Positions 41,517 through 51,548 of a stretch of 64,000 nucleotides of DNA are shown piece by piece. A program made the translations under genes and the position numbers. Below the pieces are notes generated by a model. That model ran no database searches. It was given only the letters and a program-made list of their open reading frames with translations, and was not told the origin of the DNA. The stretch is from Flavobacteriales bacterium (GTDB taxonomy: Bacteria; Bacteroidota; Bacteroidia; Flavobacteriales_G; Salibacteraceae). The stretch spans positions 244,415 to 308,414 of the forward strand of contig JABMOM010000032.1 of the NCBI GenBank assembly GCA_013204105.1, given 5' to 3'. How positions within the stretch are numbered: the stretch's first letter is position 1; each line of letters begins with the position of its first letter.

Positions 41517-42529
41517 TAGATTACAGAAGCGATACGGTGACGCGCCCAACCGAAGGGATGCGCGCGGCAATGATGGCCGCTCCGGTAGGAGATGACGTTT
41601 TCCAAGATGACCCTACAGTGAATGCATTAGAGGCCAAAGCAGCGGTGATGTTTGGGATGGAAGCCGCACTCTTTGCTCCTTCTGGGACCATGACCAATCA
41701 GATCGCAATAAAGGTGCATACGAACCCGGGTGATGAGGTGGTTTGTGATAAACTCTCGCACATCTACAATTATGAAGGAGGAGGCATCGCCTCTAATTCA
41801 GGGTGTTCCGTTCGCTTGTTGGATGGGGATAAAGGTCGCTTCACCCATCAAATGGTCCTAGACTCAATCCTCCCGGATGATTCACATTTTCCAGTTACGC
41901 GACTGGTCAGTGTTGAGAATACAAGCAACAAGGGTGGGGGTGTCATTTGGGATGATGCTGAAATAGAGCTCATTTCGCGCACGTGCAAAAAGCACGGCCT
42001 TGGTTTTCACATGGATGGGGCCCGTCTGTTCAACGCCTTGGTGGAAACAAAGCAACGCACGGAATACATCGGGAGCATGTTTGATTCGATATCCATTTGT
42101 CTCAGCAAAGGCTTGGGGTGTCCAGTGGGATCATTGTTGCTTGGGAGCAAGGATTTTATCCGCCAGGCGCACCGCGTGCGAAAAGTATTTGGAGGGGGCA
42201 TGCGTCAGGTTGGAATATTGGCTGGAGCTGGTATTTATGCCTTGGACCATCACATTGACCGTCTAAAAGAAGACCATATAAATGCCCGACAGCTAGCATT
42301 GGCGTTGTCAGAAGCCGAATGGGTGAAGCACGTCGTCCCGGTTGAAACCAACATCATTGTGGTGGAACTAGCTGACGGTGAAAATCAGCAAGCTCGACTA
42401 GATGAACTGAGAGCTGCAGGTGTCTTGGCCATGGGGTTTGGTCCAGGAAAGCTGCGTTTTGTCACACATTTAGACGTTACCGAGGCCATGATTGATCAGA
42501 CGATTTCCGTGATCAATGCCATGAAATAA
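41513..42529 (+). CDS. Threonine aldolase-family PLP enzyme (GntG-like)
   Basis: A 338-residue fold-type I PLP enzyme. [17 protein letters not shown] is the low-specificity threonine-aldolase N-terminus, and the PLP lysine lies in [16 protein letters not shown] (about residue 200). [17 protein letters not shown] supplies the cofactor-binding Asp. It likely cleaves L-threonine or allo-threonine to glycine and acetaldehyde. It overlaps the methyltransferase gene by 4 bases, so the two may act together; the shared substrate is not known. Confidence 0.93.
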   Translation: MIDYRSDTVTRPTEGMRAAMMAAPVGDDVFQDDPTVNALEAKAAVMFGMEAALFAPSGTMTNQIAIKVHTNPGDEVVCDKLSHIYNYEGGGIASNSGCSVRLLDGDKGRFTHQMVLDSILPDDSHFPVTRLVSVENTSNKGGGVIWDDAEIELISRTCKKHGLGFHMDGARLFNALVETKQRTEYIGSMFDSISICLSKGLGCPVGSLLLGSKDFIRQAHRVRKVFGGGMRQVGILAGAGIYALDHHIDRLKEDHINARQLALALSEAEWVKHVVPVETNIIVVELADGENQQARLDELRAAGVLAMGFGPGKLRFVTHLDVTEAMIDQTISVINAMK

Positions 42530-42535
42530 AGAGGA

Positions 42536-44155
42536 TCACGGTTTAAGCGCACCAGAAACCACTTCGCGGTCCGACAACATCGGAAAAGCTATGGACGAGG
42601 CTATGCATACGGTTGGGACTATCTGTGTTATATCTACTGGATCCAGCGTGACACCATGGGCGATTCCTTTTCCAAAGAAAATAAGCGGCACGTGGGAATC
42701 ATAGTTGTACGATGACCCATGAGAAGTGCCTTGACCATCGTGTTGCATCCAGCCTGGTAAGTACTGGATCACAATGTCGCCGGAACGGAGTTGGTTCCAC
42801 CCATTGTTTGCTGCCGTCGAAAATTGATCATCGGGCAAGGGGTGTTGGAGTTGTTTGGTACTTAACACGCCAGCCACGCCTCTGTAAGAAAGTGCATATC
42901 GCTCTATCTCCTCCATCACCTTTTTCGCCTCCATCTTGCGTGTTCGAATATGGTCGTGGTTCAGGAAGACTTGTTGATTTGAGTAGCTCAATACCCATTC
43001 AGCTTCACCAAGTGCTGCATTCAAGTGGGCTATCATACCTTCCTGAAATGCCTTTGCATCAAAATACTCAGCGGGGATTTTGTTGTCTTTCATGTACGAA
43101 TGCACAGGAGCAGCAGCATGATCTGCCGTGAGGAAAAGAAGGTATTCGTCCTTACCAACGCGCTCGTCCAACGACGTCAATAGACGGGCGATCTCAATAT
43201 CCAAGCGCAAGTAGACGTCTTCCACTTCGATGCTCTGAGGGCCGAATACGTGTCCGGCAAAATCGGGAGTTGAAAAGGAGATGGATAGAAGGTCCATGAA
43301 TGCGTCTTGCCCGAGGTCTTCATTCGTAATGGCTTGGTCGGCCAGTAATCTCAAGATGGTATTTCCAAAAGGGGAAGTAGCAAAGGCGTAGTATCCCTTC
43401 TCTTTGTTCAGTGCCGGAAGGTCGTACGGGAAGACGGGTCTTCCTTCTGCTGTGAGTGGTCTTTCATAAGGCGTGTCATCCGCTGTGCTTTCTGTGTAGT
43501 GTTCAATAGCCAACAGGGGATCCCAACCATCCTTACTCAGTCGATCTGCGTGTTTTTGCTTGTTGAAGGCCTTCATCCACTGGGGCAGTTCGTCCATATA
43601 ATAGCTACTCGAAATGAAGTTCCCATTTTCATAGTCCATGAAATAGGCGGCATTGCCAGAATGGCCTATAGGTAAAACGGCAGATCTGTCTTTGAAGGAG
43701 ATGCCGATGGATTTGCCTTTGAATTGGTTTGAAATGCGGATGGCATCGCCGAGTGTAGGGGCGAGCATGCGATGAGGACCCACCTTCCCTAGATCACCTT
43801 CTGAGCCGATAGAAGATTGGTCAGGATCTGAGACACAATTGATCATTTCGCCTGAAGCCCTTTCGTACCAATTGTTCGCAATGATGCCATGGTTCTTAGG
43901 CTGCGCACCGGTAAATACCGTTGCGTGTCCATTGCCGGTATGTGTCGGGACAAAGTTGAAATGGGCATTCTTACAGAGGTGTCCTTCATTGATCAAGCGC
44001 TTGAATCCGTCGTCACCGAATTTATCCCAATAGCGGTAGAGATAATCTTGACGCATTTGATCAACTACGATGCCGACAATGAGCTTAGGTTGGTCTTGCG
44101 CAATGGCCAAGCACGCCATTAGGGCCAAGAAAGAGGATACGAAGAGCTTTTTCAT
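42536..44155 (-). CDS. PafA-like alkaline phosphatase
   Basis: A 539-residue exported phosphatase with a signal peptide (about 1-19) and the metal-site segment KLIVGIVVDQMRQDYL. The nucleophile is probably the Thr in PTHTGNGHATVFTG (near residue 71), and later metal sites are FSTPDFAGHVFGP and LFLTADHAAAPVHSY. This is the calcium-/zinc-dependent PafA group of Bacteroidota that hydrolyses phosphate monoesters in the periplasm. Its ATG overlaps the crcB stop by 4 bases. It is the last gene of the pyrG-PAP2-crcB-pafA operon. Confidence 0.92.
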   Translation of the reverse strand: MKKLFVSSFLALMACLAIAQDQPKLIVGIVVDQMRQDYLYRYWDKFGDDGFKRLINEGHLCKNAHFNFVPTHTGNGHATVFTGAQPKNHGIIANNWYERASGEMINCVSDPDQSSIGSEGDLGKVGPHRMLAPTLGDAIRISNQFKGKSIGISFKDRSAVLPIGHSGNAAYFMDYENGNFISSSYYMDELPQWMKAFNKQKHADRLSKDGWDPLLAIEHYTESTADDTPYERPLTAEGRPVFPYDLPALNKEKGYYAFATSPFGNTILRLLADQAITNEDLGQDAFMDLLSISFSTPDFAGHVFGPQSIEVEDVYLRLDIEIARLLTSLDERVGKDEYLLFLTADHAAAPVHSYMKDNKIPAEYFDAKAFQEGMIAHLNAALGEAEWVLSYSNQQVFLNHDHIRTRKMEAKKVMEEIERYALSYRGVAGVLSTKQLQHPLPDDQFSTAANNGWNQLRSGDIVIQYLPGWMQHDGQGTSHGSSYNYDSHVPLIFFGKGIAHGVTLDPVDITQIVPTVCIASSIAFPMLSDREVVSGALKP

Positions 44156-44520
44156 TTCAGAAGCTTTGATAGAAACATTAATAGTACGATGCAGATAGAG
44201 ACACTTGCCACTACATTGAAGATGGCAAGGCCGATCTGCCCCCCTTTGATCAAATGAACAGTTTCCAGGCTAAACGTTGAGAATGTGCTGAAGCCACCAC
44301 AAAAGCCAATCGCAAGGAAAAAGTATAAGGGAGAGTAAGATTGGGGTGCAAGTTTGAACACCACCCATCCTAGCAGCGCGGACGCTAAGACGTTTGAGGC
44401 GAGGGTGGACCACACCATGGTTTGAACGTCATAGTTCTGAAAAATGGCGCTGATGCCATAGCGCAGTAGGCTGCCGAGGCCGCCACCGATAAATACCGCT
44501 ATGGCTCCAATCCAGTTCAT
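44152..44520 (-). CDS. crcB: Fluoride ion channel CrcB/Fluc
   Basis: A 122-residue protein with four predicted membrane helices, the N-terminal GGGLGSLLRYGIS and the family signature GFCGGFSTFSTFSLE near residue 75, including the Phe ladder and Na-site residues. Fluc works as a dual-topology dimer exporting fluoride. A single copy is present here. I see no fluoride riboswitch because the gene lies inside an operon, overlapping genes on both sides by 4 bases. The association with two phosphatases is notable since fluoride inhibits many phosphatases; this link is inference. Confidence 0.94.
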   Translation of the reverse strand: MNWIGAIAVFIGGGLGSLLRYGISAIFQNYDVQTMVWSTLASNVLASALLGWVVFKLAPQSYSPLYFFLAIGFCGGFSTFSTFSLETVHLIKGGQIGLAIFNVVASVSICIVLLMFLSKLLK

Positions 44521-45080
44521 GGAATATGGAAACGTTTGATGGTGATCAAGAGAAGTCGATATACGCCATAGGCAATCAAAGCTCCCAGCACAAAGCCTCC
44601 GAGTACATCGAAGAAGAAATGCTTACCCAAGTAGATCCTTGAATAGCCATTGACGATGGCAAAGGCAAGCATAGAAATCGTAATCCAACGGTTTTGGAGA
44701 ATGAGGGCAAGGATGACCGCCAAGCCCATGGTGTTGGCAGCGTGTGAGGATACAAAGCCATATGTACCACCGCAGCCATCTGGAAGGTGCAAGAGGTCAA
44801 CGATGGCTGGATCATGACACGGCCTTAGACGCAAAAAACTCTCTTTGAAGAAAACAGAGATTTGATCTGTCAGGACAACATTCAGGGCGACGAAACCGAC
44901 GATGAGCAGGGCCCTTTTCCATCCGAAGATCTTGTTGATCAACAGGACTAAGCCAATATAGAGAGGTATCCATGTTCGTTTCTCGCTGATGAGTATCATC
45001 AACGAATCGGCCGAGGCAGAATGCGCTTCATTGATCCCAAGTGTCAGGGCTTGATCGATGGATATGAGCGCCTCTAGCAT
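44517..45080 (-). CDS. PAP2-family membrane phosphatase
   Basis: A 187-residue membrane protein with about five helices. The three phosphatase motifs are present: KESFLRLRPCHDP, YGFVSSHAANTMG and SRIYLGKHFFFDVLGG. It should dephosphorylate a lipid such as undecaprenyl diphosphate or phosphatidate on the outer side of the inner membrane. It starts 9 bases after the pyrG stop and overlaps crcB by 4 bases. Confidence 0.92.
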   Translation of the reverse strand: MLEALISIDQALTLGINEAHSASADSLMILISEKRTWIPLYIGLVLLINKIFGWKRALLIVGFVALNVVLTDQISVFFKESFLRLRPCHDPAIVDLLHLPDGCGGTYGFVSSHAANTMGLAVILALILQNRWITISMLAFAIVNGYSRIYLGKHFFFDVLGGFVLGALIAYGVYRLLLITIKRFHIP

Positions 45081-45089
45081 TCGCGAAAA

Positions 45090-46748
<1,659 letters not shown>

Positions 46749-46806
46749 GAATTCATCCTAGGGTAGCGGATGAAAAGTTTCAAAAAATATCAACCAAGTG
46801 TCAATA

Positions 46807-49113
46807 TTAGAAATTGACATTCACGCCGGCCGATGGCATGAATGGAAGTTGATTGACACGTTCGTAGTTGACACGGTCAAAATAGAAGATGTTCTTTCGG
46901 TTGTATGCGTTGGTAATACCGATGTTCGCTTCCATCGTCGAGTTAACGCTCAGCACGAATTCACGCTTAAGTGTAGCATCCAATCGGTGGTAGAAGGGTA
47001 ACCTTCCACCGTTCAAATCATCGTATACGATGCCAATGTCTCCATTGGCTGTAACAACGTCGCTATCCGTACCGTCCTGGAACGTATACTTTTCATAGAA
47101 GCCGAGGGTCTGTGTGAAGGGGAATCCGGAGCCCATATTCCAGCGAACGTCAAATTCCCAAAGCCTTGATGGACCAAATTTGTACGATCCCACCAAATTA
47201 ACGTTGTGTCGACGATCGAACACAGGGGCATAGGTTTGAACGCCGTCCCATCGGGTAACTCGTCCAATCGAATAGACCGCATACAGATTGATGTCGGTTA
47301 AGTCGTAGTTGACGACGATATCGCATCCGTAAGCATCACCTGTCTCCACGAGGAAGTCCTTTTTCAAAATGTCCGGTTGATCTGACGCGCTTTCATCGAA
47401 GATCTTGTTTCGGTTGAGGTTGGTCACTTGGGTGAATTGCTTGTAGTAAGCCTCGATATTCACGTTGATGCGTCTGCTGAAGTCGATTTCGGTTCCTACG
47501 ATGAAGTGATTGGCCTTCTGAAGAGAGTGGGTGATCTCTTTCGTTGTCCCATCGGCATTGACCATTTCGTCTTGCAAATTGCTAGGACCTGAGAGGAAGC
47601 CGTTGAAGAGGTTGACTACATCCCTATCGCTGTTTGCAGCGATCAGGTTCTGGCTGTAGACACCTGCTGCCGCTTTGAATCGTAAGTTATCAGTCACATT
47701 GATTTTCGCCCCGATGCGCGGTTCAAGAGAGGGTGTGCCGAGCGAAGCATAGTAATGCAGGCGAAAGCTAGGATCAATCACCAGCCTGCCGATTTTCTTC
47801 TTATAGCGAACGAATCCCGCAAGTTCAGTCGTGCTCTCTTGCTGTTGAATGATTCGGTTTGCTGGATTAGTGACAAAATAATCAGTGGTGAATCCGACGA
47901 TCTCCAGTCCGTACTTGATCTCGTCATCGCCCATGAAGTAAGTAAAATTCAAACCTCCATTGAATCCATTGATCGCACTCGTGCGGTCTTGGAGATTGGC
48001 TTCTTTGAGCGTGATCTGATAGCTCGAATACGCAAGGTTTCCTTGAATAAGCACAGGACTCCCGGGTGGGATAAGGATGAAGTTTCCGCCGGCGCCGTAG
48101 TTCTTCCAATTCAAGTCAGAAATCGCTTGATAGCTGACACGGTCATCGTAATAAAGGCCAAAGATGTTAGCCTTACTACCGTTCTCTCCGCTAAAAGTCA
48201 ACTTGCCATATAGATCGGTAAAACTGAATGGCAAACCGTTGGAGTCTATGTAATCATATACCACCTTAGAGCTTTGATCGAGGTAGCTGTGCTTGGCCGA
48301 TAGGATAGAAGAGATGCTTGATCCGCCAACCTTCTTTGGCTTTAACAGCGGAATCTCAGCGTTCAGCTTTGCTCCAAACGTAGTTAGACTCGCATTTCCT
48401 TGAAATTCATTTTGGTTACCATCCTTGGTGGTGATGTCCATGATGGAAGAGATCCGGCCGCCGTATTCGGCACCATAGCCTCCCGTGTAGATATCCGCAT
48501 TGCGAATGATGTCCGTATCGAAGACAGAAAATAGTCCGATGGAGTGGAAGGGATTGTAGACGATCATTCCATCCATCATAACCTTATTCTGAACGGGTGA
48601 TCCACCGCGTATGTAGAGCTGGCCGCCTTGGTCCCCCGTAAACACTACGCCTGGAAGCACCTGCATGTATTGCGCAATATCCGGTTCTCCACCTATACTC
48701 GGAAGTTTATCGATCTCCTTAGGGGTAATCTTTTGAACCGACATTTTAACTTCATTCTGCGACTCGATTTTATCCGCGGAAACGTCAAAAGTCGCCAAGG
48801 TCTTGGCTTGAGATGCAGTGTACAGTTTCCTGTTTAATATTTGTCCGCTTTTGAGGCTTACCGCTTCTTCTACGGTTTCATAGCCCATGGCCTGAATCGT
48901 AAGCGTATAATCTCCGGTTGGAATTTTGGTGATTGAGTAGTAACCGTTCACATCGGTTGATCCACCTATCTGGGTTCCTTTCAGGAAAACATTGATGAAA
49001 ATCAGCGGCTCGCCAGATTCTTTGTCGTAGACAAAACCGCGAATGGTGCCCGTCTGAGCGAAGAGCCCGAGACTGAAAAGGAGAAAAATGATTGACTGTA
49101 GCCAACGTAGCAT
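46807..49113 (-). CDS. TonB-dependent outer-membrane receptor with carboxypeptidase-like N-terminal domain
   Basis: A 768-residue receptor with a signal peptide (about 1-19), a CarboxypepD_reg-like domain (about 22-110), a plug (about 125-225; VLPGVVFTGDQGGQLYIRGGSPVQNKVMMDGM) and a barrel ending with SAGVNVNF. No SusD or DUF4249 partner lies beside it, unlike the receptor at 29055. Substrate unknown. The promoter element TACATTTG (49136-49143) is 23 bases before the ATG. Confidence 0.93.
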   Translation of the reverse strand: MLRWLQSIIFLLFSLGLFAQTGTIRGFVYDKESGEPLIFINVFLKGTQIGGSTDVNGYYSITKIPTGDYTLTIQAMGYETVEEAVSLKSGQILNRKLYTASQAKTLATFDVSADKIESQNEVKMSVQKITPKEIDKLPSIGGEPDIAQYMQVLPGVVFTGDQGGQLYIRGGSPVQNKVMMDGMIVYNPFHSIGLFSVFDTDIIRNADIYTGGYGAEYGGRISSIMDITTKDGNQNEFQGNASLTTFGAKLNAEIPLLKPKKVGGSSISSILSAKHSYLDQSSKVVYDYIDSNGLPFSFTDLYGKLTFSGENGSKANIFGLYYDDRVSYQAISDLNWKNYGAGGNFILIPPGSPVLIQGNLAYSSYQITLKEANLQDRTSAINGFNGGLNFTYFMGDDEIKYGLEIVGFTTDYFVTNPANRIIQQQESTTELAGFVRYKKKIGRLVIDPSFRLHYYASLGTPSLEPRIGAKINVTDNLRFKAAAGVYSQNLIAANSDRDVVNLFNGFLSGPSNLQDEMVNADGTTKEITHSLQKANHFIVGTEIDFSRRINVNIEAYYKQFTQVTNLNRNKIFDESASDQPDILKKDFLVETGDAYGCDIVVNYDLTDINLYAVYSIGRVTRWDGVQTYAPVFDRRHNVNLVGSYKFGPSRLWEFDVRWNMGSGFPFTQTLGFYEKYTFQDGTDSDVVTANGDIGIVYDDLNGGRLPFYHRLDATLKREFVLSVNSTMEANIGITNAYNRKNIFYFDRVNYERVNQLPFMPSAGVNVNF

Positions 49114-49135
49114 ATCTACCTCGTTTTAAAGGCCC

Positions 49136-49143
49136 CAAATGTA
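49136..49143 (-). promoter_or_regulatory. -7 element TACATTTG of the second TonB receptor
   Basis: Perfect TAnnTTTG on the minus strand; start predicted near 49132, 19 bases before the ATG. Confidence 0.5.
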
Positions 49144-49233
49144 ACATTCGAAACCATGCGCGACGGCCAGAATAGGTTAGCATACAGGATTAATGAGTAG
49201 GAGGTCGAATGCGTGGATGAGTGGGGAGTCCGA

Positions 49234-49728
49234 TCAAGGGCGAGCTCCACTCGAAAAAGCCGCTTGATAATACGGATTATTCAGGTCGGAAACGATCACA
49301 CCTTTGCTTGTTGAAGCGTGCACAAAGGATCCAGCGTTCAGGTAGACTCCAACGTGCGATTTCTTCTTTCCTTGCATGTCGAAAAAGACCAAGTCGCCTT
49401 CTTCGAGTGCAGATTTCCCCACGGGCTTGCTCGAACTTGCAAGCGCTGCAGTTGTTCGGGGTAATTCTTTTTGATAGACCTGCCGGTAGAGCGCGCCGAC
49501 AAAACCTGAGCAATCCACGCCAGCCTTGGATGTCCCGCCATATCGGTAAGGGACACCTTCCCATTCTTTTACGAATGCGTCGATGGAAGCGCTTCCATTT
49601 CGAGAAACGTTGGCTGTTCGTTCGGACCTTGATCCTTTGCTTCGTTTGTTTGAACTACAGGATGCGGTGCTCAAGAGAGCGACCAACGGAATCAGCCAGA
49701 ACCATCTAACTATGCTTGCGGAAAACAT
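49234..49728 (-). CDS. NlpC/P60 lipoprotein (Spr-like murein endopeptidase)
   Basis: A 164-residue lipoprotein with signal ending LLSTASC. The NlpC/P60 domain (about 50-160) has the catalytic Cys in GVDCSGFVGAL and the catalytic His in KKSHVGVYLNAGSFVHAST. It should cleave within peptidoglycan peptides at the outer-membrane inner face. A -7-like TACACTTG (49733-49740, minus strand) ends 5 bases before the ATG, so the transcript is probably leaderless. Confidence 0.92.
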   Translation of the reverse strand: MFSASIVRWFWLIPLVALLSTASCSSNKRSKGSRSERTANVSRNGSASIDAFVKEWEGVPYRYGGTSKAGVDCSGFVGALYRQVYQKELPRTTAALASSSKPVGKSALEEGDLVFFDMQGKKKSHVGVYLNAGSFVHASTSKGVIVSDLNNPYYQAAFSSGARP

Positions 49729-49809
49729 GGGTCAAGTGTAGGGTGAAAAGCAACGTAGAAGAAGCGACGGCGAGGAAATTTCTAACGTTGCAACCTTAAC
49801 AAACGGAGT

Positions 49810-51471
49810 TCACTGAATGACCAAATGCTGTCTGTGTAAACTGCTCCCATCTCGTAATTCTACTAGGTATATTCCACTAGAGAAAGCGCTGAGATCGATA
49901 TGGGCAAATGTCGAGCGAAAAGATGCTTCATAGACCAATTGACCTGAAACCCCACGGATGGCCACATCACCAATGGATTTTGGAGAGCGAAGGTGAAGCG
50001 TCGTAGTAGCTGGGTTGGGGAAGATCTTTACTTGTTCCTTTCCAGTTTCATCCACCCCAACGCGCAAGGGAAGCTCGATCAATTTGCCAGAAAAGGACCT
50101 TGCCATCCAAAGTCCAAGCGGGGCCAATTCTTCGGCAGAATTGGTGTCCTTCCATCCTGAACTGACCATCGTGATGGCCTCGCCTTGTAAATTGAATTGT
50201 GTCAGATTGAGGTCGTAGGTGGATGAGATCGAACCATCCGTCTCGTCGATGAGGTCTATCACGAAGTCGGAGTAGGGCAAGCTGCGGTAAACGGTAAATG
50301 CACCAAAGGGAAGGTTCTTGACCAAGTAGGTGTTCAGGATACTGCTTTCATAGATGGATGCAGAGGGCAAGCCCTGTCCGCCCTGGTGAAAGAGCACGTC
50401 TGTTTGACCAGGGTTCAATGCTTCACGGCGCGATGGTTTTAGATGCATTTCGAAAGGCTCAAACGGGTTGAGGTTTGGAGTGATCAAGCCCGTCAGTACG
50501 CATACATAACTCTGCTCGGCATCAAGAAAGATACTGTCTGAGATGAGCGGGTCTTGAATGCCCGTTGCCGAGTCCCTTGTAATCGCAATCGGAAGTGAAA
50601 CTCCTGAAGGCAATGACAGATAACCAGAGGCTGCTCGGAATGAAAGATCATTGAGGACGCGCTCATCCTTGAAGAAGACATCCAGCGCAGATAGGTTGGG
50701 GTCAGAAGCGTTGTGGATAAATTGCACATGTCCCGTGCTGACTGGAAGCGGAACAATGCTTCCGTTTCTCTGCACCAATTGCAGGTTAAGTGCAGGTCCG
50801 TCCAGATTGTTTTCTGGGGATCGAAATCCGCTGATCAGGACCAATGCCACACTGTCTTCAAGGCCAGCTCCGATCAGGTCTGCCTCTACTTGCGAGATGA
50901 CTTTTCCGGACGCGGAAGTACTGAACCGAAAGCGGGAGGTGTAGAGCTCAATGCGAGAACTGTACTGACCAAAGGAAAGCCCATTGAGCAATTCACCCAA
51001 TTCTTCGCGTATTTCGCTAACCGTTGTATTTTCAAGATCGGTTGCGCCTTGAACGAAGATGAGGTCTGTGTTGCCGGTGCTTTGAGCTGAAGTTAAGTCG
51101 GTTTCTAAGCGGGTCAACTGCAGTTCCTCGAAGTGAGAGTAGCCCGCTAGTGAATCGACGAGTCCACAGAGGGTGAGAACGTGATTTCCAGTTCCAAGTA
51201 GGCTATCCGTATAGACAAGTAGCGTGTCAATCCCACTGGAATCAGTCACGTACAATTGTAAAGGACCCGAGCTCGGGAAGGTGGATAGCCCAGATGCCGA
51301 TCGAAATGAGAGATCGTCTATGATCTGTACGGAATCCATCCAGATATCTACTTTTTCGACAGCGGGGTCAGCAGATCCATGAATAAATTGAAGCGATACG
51401 TTTTGCGCATGAGCTCCACAGGCGTATGCCAGTGTAAAGAAAAGGAGCGGTATTCGGAATGCTTGGATCAT
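49810..51471 (-). CDS. T9SS-exported protein with two DUF4397 domains
   Basis: A 553-residue secreted protein. After a signal peptide it has two DUF4397-like beta domains, starting LQFIHGSADPAVEKVDIW (about 27) and VQFIHNASDPNLSALDVF (about 249), both followed by a matching DLSFRSASG / DLSFRAASG. The C-terminus KIFPNPATTTLHL...HIDLSAFSSGIYLVELRDG is the type A T9SS sorting domain, so the protein should be exported and attached to the cell surface. The DUF4397 repeats probably mediate binding; the ligand is unknown. Confidence 0.92.
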   Translation of the reverse strand: MIQAFRIPLLFFTLAYACGAHAQNVSLQFIHGSADPAVEKVDIWMDSVQIIDDLSFRSASGLSTFPSSGPLQLYVTDSSGIDTLLVYTDSLLGTGNHVLTLCGLVDSLAGYSHFEELQLTRLETDLTSAQSTGNTDLIFVQGATDLENTTVSEIREELGELLNGLSFGQYSSRIELYTSRFRFSTSASGKVISQVEADLIGAGLEDSVALVLISGFRSPENNLDGPALNLQLVQRNGSIVPLPVSTGHVQFIHNASDPNLSALDVFFKDERVLNDLSFRAASGYLSLPSGVSLPIAITRDSATGIQDPLISDSIFLDAEQSYVCVLTGLITPNLNPFEPFEMHLKPSRREALNPGQTDVLFHQGGQGLPSASIYESSILNTYLVKNLPFGAFTVYRSLPYSDFVIDLIDETDGSISSTYDLNLTQFNLQGEAITMVSSGWKDTNSAEELAPLGLWMARSFSGKLIELPLRVGVDETGKEQVKIFPNPATTTLHLRSPKSIGDVAIRGVSGQLVYEASFRSTFAHIDLSAFSSGIYLVELRDGSSLHRQHLVIQ

Positions 51472-51548
51472 GTGGTTGAGCCGTGTGAAGATAAAGACCT
51501 TTATTCAAGCCAAAGCGTTGGGTTTGATTTTTCATTCAGCATCCACAA

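Noticed and set aside
44521..44600. A fluoride riboswitch before crcB.
   Set aside because: crcB overlaps the upstream PAP2 gene by 4 bases, so there is no leader to hold one.
51491..51504. ATAAAG-AC-CTTTAT palindrome upstream of the T9SS DUF4397 gene.
   Set aside because: Short, AT-rich and without a convincing -7 element beside it; kept only as a note.
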